Assembly (NCBI GenBank): GCA_027047735.1
Contig: JALTUD010000253.1
Location: 1 to 6,570, forward strand
Origin: Flavobacteriales bacterium
GTDB taxonomy: Bacteria; Bacteroidota; Bacteroidia; Flavobacteriales_D; Parvicellaceae
Direction of reading: 5' to 3'
Length of the DNA: 6,570 bases
Made by a program: the position numbers and the translations under genes. This document shows, piece by piece, positions 1 to 4,958 of this stretch (within the stretch, counting starts at the first letter, position 1; every line of letters begins with the position of its first letter). A model generated the notes under the pieces. That model did no database searches, was not told the origin of the DNA, and saw only the letters and a list, made by a program, of their open reading frames with translations.

Positions 1-812
1 GCTCCTTTAGGCAACCAAAGCGGTAATCCTTGACCTACTCGCTGAGAGAAGGTAAACAATTCCAATTCTTTACCGATTTTTCTGTGGTCACGTTTTTTAG
101 CTTCCTCTAAAAGTACTAAATACTCTTTCAATTCTTTTGCCTTCGGAAAAGTGATACCATATACACGCGTCAATTGCTTGTTGTTTTCATCACCACGCCA
201 ATAAGCGCCTGCAATATTTAATAACTTAGCCGCCTTTATATAGCTGGTGTTCGGCAAATGAGGTCCTCTACATAAATCCGTAAAATTTCCTTGAGTATAA
301 AAAGTAATTTCTCCGTCGTTCAAGTCTTCAAGAAGTTCTAGTTTATACGGGTCATTTTTCTCTTTAAAATAGTCAATTGCTTCAGATTTAGGTATTTCCA
401 TACGAATATACTCGTTTTTCTGACGAGCCAATTCAATCATTTTATCCTCAATCTTTTTTAAATCCGCCTCTCCAAATTCATAATCTCCAAAATCAATATC
501 GTAGTAAAAACCATTTTCAATAGGAGGTCCTATTGCCAATTTAATACCCGGATAATAAAACTCCAAAGCCTCAGCCATAAGGTGAGCCGAGCTGTGCCAC
601 ATCGTTGATTTTCCTCCTTTGTCTTTCCAAGTTAAAAGACTAATTTTTGTCTCCTCAGGCAAAGGACGAGTCAAATCCCAAACCTCTCCGTTTACCTCTG
701 CGGCAAGCACATTTCTTGCTAATCCTTCGCTTATGCTTTTCGCTACGTCCCAGGAAGTTGTTCCTTTTTCGTAAGTTCTTTTACTTCCGTCCGGCAATGT
801 TACGTTAATCAT
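1..812 (-). CDS. thrS: Threonyl-tRNA synthetase, N-terminal part (cut by left edge)
   Basis: Class II aminoacyl-tRNA synthetase that charges tRNA-Thr with threonine in the cytoplasm. The first 270 codons are present; the family is usually about 640-650 residues, so the catalytic core and the anticodon-binding domain lie left of the window. The start ATG at 812-810 opens directly into a TGS domain (residues 1 to about 61, beginning MINVTLPDGS). The editing domain follows, with the zinc-type motif HSSAH (H73, H77) and C181/H185 in TDLCRGPH. These match the four residues that clear mischarged Ser-tRNA in bacterial ThrRS, so proofreading looks intact. The second additional domain runs to about residue 222 (GAYWRGDENNKQLTRVYG), and the visible end LPLWLPKG is the entry to the catalytic domain. 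The gene is divergent from the rhomboid gene. The frame is clean and nothing is unusual. Identification is very secure. Confidence 0.97.
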   Translation of the reverse strand, partial: MINVTLPDGSKRTYEKGTTSWDVAKSISEGLARNVLAAEVNGEVWDLTRPLPEETKISLLTWKDKGGKSTMWHSSAHLMAEALEFYYPGIKLAIGPPIENGFYYDIDFGDYEFGEADLKKIEDKMIELARQKNEYIRMEIPKSEAIDYFKEKNDPYKLELLEDLNDGEITFYTQGNFTDLCRGPHLPNTSYIKAAKLLNIAGAYWRGDENNKQLTRVYGITFPKAKELKEYLVLLEEAKKRDHRKIGKELELFTFSQRVGQGLPLWLPKG

Positions 813-838
813 TCGTGAATATATTTTTTATGAACGAG

Positions 839-846
839 CAAAAATA
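839..846 (-). promoter_or_regulatory. Candidate -7 promoter element for thrS
   Basis: On the minus strand this reads TATTTTTG, an exact match to the Bacteroidota -7 consensus TAnnTTTG. It lies 26 bases upstream of the thrS ATG, which implies a short leader of about 20 nt. No good -33 TTTG partner is visible at the usual spacing, only a T-run, so the call rests on one short motif in AT-rich DNA. Confidence 0.4.
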
Positions 847-899
847 CTTTTTTTATTGGAAAAAGACTAAGGTTTTAAGTGTAAAAACTTTATTTTTTA

Positions 900-1038
900 G
901 GGCGTTTCCCCAATTTCCCGTAACAACATATCGCTTTCGCTAAACGTTGTTACGGGAAATTGGGGTCGGGCTATCCACTATATCTTTTGCCCTCCAAAAG
1001 GAGGGAGGGCAAAAGGATGCCGTTCCTATCCCTAACGC
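900..1038 (+). ncRNA. Candidate three-stem structured RNA/DNA module, left copy
   Basis: Outer stem P1 pairs GCGTT (902-906) with AACGC (1034-1038). P2 is a perfect 20-bp stem, 908-927 with 946-965, closing an 18-nt loop that is 16/18 identical in the other copy. P3 is a perfect 12-bp stem, CTTTTGCCCTCC (984-995) with GGAGGGCAAAAG (1004-1015). The linker TCGGGCTATC between P2 and P3 and the tail GCCGTTC..TATCCCTAACGC are also conserved in the other copy. Stem sequences change between the copies while pairing is kept, which argues for selection on the fold. Transcription is not shown by the sequence, so 'RNA' is an inference; a DNA hairpin element is the alternative. The orientation given is that in which the copies were compared. 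Flavo-1 RNA is one known flavobacterial family to compare with; I cannot confirm membership. Confidence 0.5.
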
Positions 1039-1056
1039 GAAGAAAATGAGCGAGAA

Positions 1057-1088
1057 GAAAACTGAATTTAGTTTTCTTAGACGATGAA
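1057..1088 (+). repeat. Repeat box 1: small hairpin plus TTAGACGATGAA
   Basis: A perfect 7-bp hairpin, GAAAACT (1057-1063) with AGTTTTC (1070-1076), is followed directly by TTAGACGATGAA (1077-1088). The core AATTTAGT..CTTAGACGATGAA recurs at 4544-4569 on the minus strand, and weaker versions occur at 1376-1409 (plus) and 4381-4412 (minus). The box starts 38 nt after the head module's ATCCCTAACGC. Confidence 0.7.
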
Positions 1089-1101
1089 AAATTATTTTGC
1101 T

Positions 1102-1263
1102 TATGCTCAAAACAACAAACTTTAAGAATTTTTGAATCTTTCTTTTTCCCAATACTGTCGTTGTAAAATTTTGTAGTAACTCGTTACAACAAAAATTTTA
1201 CGCCTAAGTCTTGAAAAAAATAAATTTTTCAAATTCTCCATAAAGTTTATTGTATTGAGCATA
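1102..1263. repeat. 162-bp imperfect palindrome nested in the left repeat
   Basis: The ends are perfect 9-bp inverted repeats, TATGCTCAA (1102-1110) and TTGAGCATA (1255-1263). Pairing continues inward with few mismatches: ACAACAAACTTTA (1112-1123) faces TAAAGTTTATTGT (1241-1253), and AGAATTTTTGAA faces TTCAAATTCT. An inner hairpin pairs 1163-1180 with 1183-1201. The whole segment could fold into one long hairpin. It is absent from the right-hand copy, where the flanking parts are joined directly at about 4533-4540, so it is either an insertion in the left copy or a deletion from the right one. Frames crossing it on the minus strand are by-products of AT-rich inverted repeats. Confidence 0.7.
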
Positions 1264-1337
1264 GCCCCAGCTATGGAAAATAATTTTGAAGAAAGATAAG
1301 GAAAATAAAACCGTTTTATACCGTTCATTTTCTTTGT

Positions 1338-1358
1338 GTTAGGGATACGATCCCTAAC
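1338..1358. repeat. Perfect 9-bp hairpin GTTAGGGAT/ATCCCTAAC (left copy)
   Basis: The arms 1338-1346 and 1350-1358 pair perfectly around a 3-base loop. The right arm, extended to ATCCCTAACGC (1350-1360), repeats the end of the head module and is followed after 37 nt by the second box (TTAGATGGTGAA, 1398-1409). It looks like a head module reduced to its outer stem. No T-run follows, so it is not a typical terminator. Confidence 0.75.
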
Positions 1359-1463
1359 GCGTAACAGGAGAGTGCAAAGAAAACGAAATTTAGTTTTTTA
1401 GATGGTGAAAAATTATTTAGAAACTTTAACAGTAAAATCCATTTATGTTTGTAACTGTTTTCT

Positions 1464-1471
1464 TATATTTG
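1464..1471 (+). promoter_or_regulatory. Candidate -7 promoter element for the rhomboid gene
   Basis: TATATTTG matches the Bacteroidota -7 consensus TAnnTTTG exactly and would start a transcript with a leader of roughly 35 nt. A TTTG at 1448-1451 is too close to serve as a -33 element and no better one is seen at normal spacing, so the call is tentative. Confidence 0.4.
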
Positions 1472-1513
1472 ATAAACTCGGGTTGATTCCGAAGAAAAAG
1501 ATGAATAATTAGT

Positions 1514-2413
1514 ATGGATAATTTAGCACAGACTATAAAAGAAATGTATCGCAGGGGTGGAATGTATTTAAAATTGCTCTACATCAACGTGGGAGTCTTT
1601 CTGGTTTTGTCTATACTTAATATATTTTTCGCTTTGTTTCGTGTGAATGCATTAGATATTTCTCATCTGTTGATAATGGATTCGGGGTGGTTTTCCAATT
1701 GGTACAAACCGTGGGTGTTTATTACTTATATGTTCGTACACCTACAGTTTTTTCATCTTTTGTCTAATATGATTATTCTCTTTTTTGTGGGGAATATGTT
1801 TGAAAGCTACTTGGGAAGCAAAAAAGTGTTGAGTACTTATCTGTTAGGAGGAATTGCAGGAGCTCTATTGTTTTTTGTTACTCAAAATATTTTCCCTCTC
1901 TTGGTAGATAGGGGAGAGAGTGCTCTATTAGGTGCTTCGGCAGGTGTGATGGCTTTGTTTGTGGGGTTAGCTGCCTATCGACCGAATTTAGAAGTGGCTT
2001 TGTTTGGTGTAATACGAGTACGCTTATCTATTCTTGCGGTTATTTATGTGCTGTTGGATTTGGTTAGTGTAACCAATCAAGACGGAGTGGCTCATTTTGC
2101 TCATTTAGGAGGAGCTTTTTGGGGGTATTATATGGGGACAAGTTTATTGAAAGGAAAGGATGTGAATGCTTGGTTTGAGACATTAATCACTAAAACTTTA
2201 AATCTATTCTCTCGGCGAAAATCCCCAATGAATGTAAGCTATCGTAAAAAAACGAAGACCCGAACAAAAACAACCCCTCCACGAGATGATTATGCCTATA
2301 ATGCAGAAAAGGTAAATAGACAAAAAAGGCTGGATGCTATTCTAGATAAGATTAAAGTTGGAGGATATGAATCTTTAACGAAAGAAGAAAAGGATTTTTT
2401 AGCAAGGTATTAA
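1514..2413 (+). CDS. Rhomboid-family intramembrane serine protease
   Basis: Membrane protease predicted to cleave substrate transmembrane segments within the inner membrane. This 299-residue protein has hydrophobic segments at about 20-43, 68-92, 107-130, 136-155, 165-186 and 194-212, consistent with the six-helix rhomboid core. Visible hallmarks are H81-LLS-N85 in the second helix (the H..N oxyanion pair), the catalytic serine in GASAG (S142), and the catalytic histidine in AHLGG (H197). WVFITYMFVH (67-76) fits the usual loop before the H..N motif. A basic, proline- and lysine-rich linker (about 234-257) leads to a soluble tail of about 40 residues ending ESLTKEEKDFLARY. A tail of this kind is common in Bacteroidota rhomboids and is sometimes annotated as a separate small domain. 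The start at 1514 is favoured because the ATG at 1501 meets a stop within four codons. Substrates cannot be inferred. The gene is transcribed away from thrS and lies 224 bases before pruA with no evident shared transcript. Confidence 0.93.
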   Translation: MDNLAQTIKEMYRRGGMYLKLLYINVGVFLVLSILNIFFALFRVNALDISHLLIMDSGWFSNWYKPWVFITYMFVHLQFFHLLSNMIILFFVGNMFESYLGSKKVLSTYLLGGIAGALLFFVTQNIFPLLVDRGESALLGASAGVMALFVGLAAYRPNLEVALFGVIRVRLSILAVIYVLLDLVSVTNQDGVAHFAHLGGAFWGYYMGTSLLKGKDVNAWFETLITKTLNLFSRRKSPMNVSYRKKTKTRTKTTPPRDDYAYNAEKVNRQKRLDAILDKIKVGGYESLTKEEKDFLARY

Positions 2414-2522
2414 CTTTTTCTTGATATTTGGGGTAGATGTTTCCTGTGGATGATTTTTTCGGATTTAAGGTTCAGAGGTGTATTTATTAACAACTTTTAA
2501 TAGAAAAATCAACAAAAAACTG

Positions 2523-2530
2523 TAAATTTG
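2523..2530 (+). promoter_or_regulatory. Candidate -7 promoter element for pruA
   Basis: TAAATTTG fits TAnnTTTG exactly. It sits inside a possible hairpin (CAACAAA 2510-2516 with TTTGTTG 2527-2533). If used, the leader to the pruA ATG would be about 100 nt and would contain the inverted repeat at 2578-2603 and the A/T hairpin at 2550-2566. No clear -33 TTTG is seen. Confidence 0.35.
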
Positions 2531-2549
2531 TTGTGTCGAAGGTTTGTGA

Positions 2550-2566
2550 GTTTTTTGATAAAAAAC
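2550..2566. repeat. Perfect A/T hairpin upstream of pruA
   Basis: GTTTTTT (2550-2556) and AAAAAAC (2560-2566) form a 7-bp stem with a 3-base loop. It is nearly all A/T and therefore weak. It could belong to the end of the rhomboid transcript or to the pruA leader, or it may have no role. Confidence 0.3.
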
Positions 2567-2577
2567 CAAACAAATTT

Positions 2578-2603
2578 ATTGACAGGTTTCAAATAGTGTC
2601 AAT
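2578..2603. promoter_or_regulatory. Inverted repeat, possible operator of pruA
   Basis: ATTGACA (2578-2584) and TGTCAAT (2597-2603) are perfect 7-bp arms 12 bases apart, so their centres are 19 bases apart, about two helical turns. It ends 34 bases before the pruA start. The geometry suits a dimeric DNA-binding regulator on two helical turns, and proline catabolism genes are commonly substrate-regulated. The regulator is unknown and the DNA is AT-rich, so chance is possible. Confidence 0.35.
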
Positions 2604-2637
2604 TTTACTAAAACTAAAATAATAAAAAACAATACAA

Positions 2638-4266
2638 ATGCCTAAAGCAATTTATAATGTGCCATTTCCGGAAAATGAACCGATAAATGCGTACGCTCCG
2701 AATACACCGGAGAAAGAGTCGTTGATTGCAAAGTACAACGAAATGTATAACCAAGAACCTATAGATGTTCCGATGTACATCGGAGGAATGGAGGTGAGAA
2801 CAGAAAATAAAAAACCAATGAACCCTCCTCACGATCATCAGCATTTATTGGGGTACTTTAATTATGGTACGGAAGAACATGTTCGATTGGCAATAGAAGC
2901 CGCTTTGGAGGCTAAAAAAGATTGGTCAAAGTTGCCATGGGAGCAAAGAGCATCTATTTTTTTAAAAGCTGCAGATTTAATTTCCGGTCCTTATAGAGAT
3001 AAAATTAATGCGGCAACCATGTTGGCTCAGTCGAAAAACGTGATGCAATCTGAGATTGATGCAGCTTGTGAGTTGATTGATTTCTTACGTTTCAATGTAG
3101 CGTATATGCAACAAATTTATGCTGAGCAACCGGAGTCTTCTGAAGGTATTTGGAATCGTTTGGAATATAGACCGTTGGAAGGGTTTGTTTTCGCAGTAAC
3201 ACCGTTTAACTTTACCGCAATTGCGGGTAATTTGCCTACATCAATGGCGTTAATGGGGAATACAGTAGTATGGAAACCGGCTGATGCACAAGTTTATTCG
3301 GCTAATGTTATCATGGAAGTACTTATTGAGGCTGGTTTACCTGCAGGGGTTATCAATATGATTACTGTAGATGGACCTGTTGCCGGAGATGTAGTGTTTA
3401 AGCATAAAGATTTCGTAGGTTTGCATTTTACGGGTTCGACAGCTGTGTTTAGACATTTATGGAGGGAAATAGGAGCTAACTTAGATAAGTATAGAAGTTA
3501 TCCGAGAATAGTGGGAGAAACAGGAGGAAAAGATTTTATTGTAGCTCATAAATCAGCACACCCTAAACAAGTTTCAACAGCAATAAGCAGAGGGGCTTTT
3601 GAGTTTCAAGGGCAAAAATGTTCTGCGGCTTCGAGGGCGTATTTACCCTCCAATTTAGCAGAAGAAATTATAGAGTATGTGAAAGAAGATGTAAAGTCTT
3701 TTAAAATGGGAAGTCCGGGAGATACTGCTAATTTTATAACTGCGGTTATAGATGAAAAAGCCTTTGATAAAATTACGGGGTATATTGATTATGTCAAAGA
3801 AAGTGATGATGCTGAGATTTTAATAGGAGGCGGATATGATAAGTCAAAAGGGTATTTTATAGAACCTACGGTTGTATTGACGAAAAATCCTCATTTTAGA
3901 ACGATGGAAGAAGAGATTTTCGGTCCGGTTATAACCTTGTATGTTTATGATGCTGATAGATATTCTGAAACATTAAGACTAGTGGATGAGACCTCTGAGT
4001 ATGCTTTAACGGGTTCTATCTTTGCTCAAGACAGATATGCGATAAATGAAGCTACGCAAGCGTTAGAAAATGCTGCGGGTAACTTCTATATTAATGATAA
4101 GCCGACCGGTGCTGTTGTAGGGCAACAACCATTTGGTGGGGCAAGAGGTTCCGGTACAGATGATAAAGCCGGTTCTTACCTAAACTTAATTCGTTGGGTT
4201 TCTCCTAGAACGATTAAAGAGACATTCATTACACCTACGGATTATCGCTATCCGTTTTTAGGGTAA
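2638..4266 (+). CDS. pruA: 1-pyrroline-5-carboxylate dehydrogenase
   Basis: NAD(P)-dependent aldehyde dehydrogenase that oxidises glutamate semialdehyde (the open form of pyrroline-5-carboxylate) to glutamate, the second step of proline breakdown in the cytoplasm. The 542-residue length and the N-terminus (NVPFPENEPINAYAPNTPE) fit the stand-alone P5CDH type rather than a bifunctional PutA. Visible aldehyde dehydrogenase features are VTPFNF with N191, the nucleotide-binding loop HFTGSTAV (263-270), the general base E294 in GETGGKDF, the catalytic C328 in FQGQKCSAASR, EEEIFGP (424-430), and the C-terminal PFGGARGSGTDDKAG (498-512), characteristic of P5CDH. All key residues are intact. The start follows an A-rich stretch typical of Bacteroidota and gives the family's usual N-terminus. 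The partner proline dehydrogenase is not in the window. The gene is followed by its own terminator and preceded by a possible promoter and inverted repeat, so it is probably monocistronic. Confidence 0.96.
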   Translation: MPKAIYNVPFPENEPINAYAPNTPEKESLIAKYNEMYNQEPIDVPMYIGGMEVRTENKKPMNPPHDHQHLLGYFNYGTEEHVRLAIEAALEAKKDWSKLPWEQRASIFLKAADLISGPYRDKINAATMLAQSKNVMQSEIDAACELIDFLRFNVAYMQQIYAEQPESSEGIWNRLEYRPLEGFVFAVTPFNFTAIAGNLPTSMALMGNTVVWKPADAQVYSANVIMEVLIEAGLPAGVINMITVDGPVAGDVVFKHKDFVGLHFTGSTAVFRHLWREIGANLDKYRSYPRIVGETGGKDFIVAHKSAHPKQVSTAISRGAFEFQGQKCSAASRAYLPSNLAEEIIEYVKEDVKSFKMGSPGDTANFITAVIDEKAFDKITGYIDYVKESDDAEILIGGGYDKSKGYFIEPTVVLTKNPHFRTMEEEIFGPVITLYVYDADRYSETLRLVDETSEYALTGSIFAQDRYAINEATQALENAAGNFYINDKPTGAVVGQQPFGGARGSGTDDKAGSYLNLIRWVSPRTIKETFITPTDYRYPFLG

Positions 4267-4280
4267 GTTTTTCTGTTTGA

Positions 4281-4328
4281 TTAAAACAAAGAAAACACTG
4301 TCAGAAATGATGGTGTTTTTTTGTTTAA
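4281..4328 (+). terminator. Intrinsic terminator after pruA
   Basis: The stem pairs 4285-4303 with 4308-4326 around a GAAA tetraloop (4304-4307). The inner part CACTGTCA/TGATGGTG includes two G-U pairs and is followed by AAAA/TTTT pairing and a T-run (4316-4322). It starts 14 bases after the pruA stop and the T-rich side is downstream on the plus strand. The flanking A/T pairing makes it partly symmetrical, so some function on the minus strand is possible, but no minus-strand gene ends here. Confidence 0.8.
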
Positions 4329-4432
4329 GGTTAATGTAGATTCAGTAATATTTCTTTAGTCGGGGTGTGCAAATTTTTTTTTCATCGTCTAAGAAACCAA
4401 AAATTTACTTTCTATCCGCCAATTTTACTCGC

Positions 4433-4454
4433 GTTAGGGATCGGTATCCCTAAC
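4433..4454. repeat. Perfect 9-bp hairpin GTTAGGGAT/ATCCCTAAC (right copy)
   Basis: The arms 4433-4441 and 4446-4454 pair around a 4-base loop. On the minus strand ATCCCTAACGC is followed after 38 nt by TTAGACGATGAA (4392-4381). The only change from the left copy's hairpin is the loop, although flanking DNA has diverged heavily, which points to selection on the stem. Confidence 0.75.
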
Positions 4455-4593
4455 ACAGCTAATCTAAGTACAATAAAATGTTTTTAGTATCCTTATACTT
4501 CTTCATATTTTATTTCCATAGCTGGTGCTATGCAAAGAAAATATTCATCGTCTAAGCATACTAAATTCCATTTTCTTTGCACTTATCTCAACT

Positions 4594-4743
4594 GCGTTAG
4601 GGATAGAACGGCGTGTTTGAACTCCTTTTGTGTTGTTGCACTTATGCAACACAAAAGAGTGAGTAGTGATAGCCCGACCCCAATTTACATAAACAACGTT
4701 TAGCGATAGCGGTATGTTGTTTTTGTGAATCGGGGGAACGCCC
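4594..4743 (-). ncRNA. Candidate three-stem structured RNA/DNA module, right copy
   Basis: Read on the minus strand: P1 pairs GCGTT with AACGC (4741-4737 and 4598-4594). P2 pairs 4735-4716 with 4697-4678 (17 Watson-Crick pairs, one G-U, two mismatches). P3 pairs CTTTTGTGTTG with CAACACAAAAG (4657-4647 and 4635-4625, 11 bp perfect). The P2 loop differs at only 2 of 18 bases from the left copy, and TCGGGCTATC is identical. At least three P2 pairs and four P3 pairs are replaced on both sides relative to the left copy. Expression and function are unknown. Confidence 0.5.
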
Positions 4744-4745
4744 AA

Positions 4746-4958
4746 AAAAGAAGAAATAATATCAAATCAAATGATTTTTAACTGTCTAAATAGTCTATTG
4801 GAATAAAAATAAGGAGATTTAATGTATTTTACGTAAAATTATATAACTTTATCCACTTGATAAAGTATAGAAGTTGAGGTGTTGAGTAGAGGTTGTTAAT
4901 TATGGAGTTGTTTAAAATGTTTTTTGAAATAACTTCAATGTGATTTAAGTTTAAACGA
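4746..4958. other. AT-rich leader before the adhesin-like gene, no gene seen
   Basis: No RNA gene or credible coding frame is visible. AAGGAG at 4811-4816 precedes an ATG at 4822, but that frame stops after four codons. I find no exact TAnnTTTG element. The promoter of the downstream gene probably lies here but cannot be pinpointed. Confidence 0.5.

Larger units (their letters stand above)
898..1420 (+). repeat. Composite structured intergenic repeat, left copy
   Basis: This is a non-coding element filling most of the gap between thrS and the rhomboid gene. In order it contains: a three-stem head module (900-1038); a box TTAGACGATGAA (1077-1088) inside a segment with the hairpin at 1057-1076; a 162-bp imperfect palindrome (1102-1263); a short hairpin CATAGC-CCCA-GCTATG (1260-1275); a perfect hairpin GTTAGGGAT-acg-ATCCCTAAC (1338-1358); and a second box variant TTAGATGGTGAA (1398-1409). 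The same parts in the same order, minus the large palindrome, occur on the opposite strand at 4372-4745. The end near 1420 is approximate; the head end is sharp, at a T-run followed by GGGCGTT. There is no transposase and no convincing open frame, so it is not an autonomous insertion sequence. A non-autonomous mobile element or a dispersed structured RNA are the leading options. Confidence 0.8.
4372..4745 (-). repeat. Composite structured intergenic repeat, right copy
   Basis: This is the diverged, inverted counterpart of the repeat at 898-1420, lying between pruA and the adhesin-like gene. Read on the minus strand it contains: head module (4743-4594), box TTAGACGATGAA (4555-4544), hairpin CATAGC-ACCA-GCTATG (4532-4517) with a conserved flank down to about 4482, perfect hairpin GTTAGGGAT/ATCCCTAAC (4454-4433), and a second TTAGACGATGAA (4392-4381). 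The order matches the left copy; the 162-bp palindrome is missing. Both copies have the head at the outer side, so the rhomboid and pruA genes lie between inverted copies. Nothing here encodes a transposase. The short minus-strand frame at 4545-4745 simply reads through the hairpins. Confidence 0.8.

Noticed and set aside
940..1328. Two overlapping minus-strand open frames of about 70 codons in the thrS-rhomboid gap
   Set aside because: They run through the hairpins of the composite repeat, overlap each other, have no recognisable protein features beyond AT-driven hydrophobic and lysine-rich composition, and are not preserved in the second repeat copy.
898..1420. CRISPR array or autonomous insertion sequence
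   Set aside because: There are no regularly spaced identical direct repeats with unique spacers, and no transposase frame in or beside either repeat.
2614..2844. Minus-strand frame of 76 codons over the 5' end of pruA
   Set aside because: It is a shadow of the well-supported pruA coding sequence.
4545..4745. Minus-strand frame of 66 codons
   Set aside because: It lies wholly within the right repeat's stems and does not correspond to the frames in the left copy.
4811..4836. AAGGAG followed by ATG, possible leader peptide
   Set aside because: The frame stops after four codons and Shine-Dalgarno sites are not the rule in this phylum.
4850..4858. TTATCCACT, near-match to a DnaA box
   Set aside because: It is a single imperfect copy in AT-rich DNA, with no cluster and no dnaA context.
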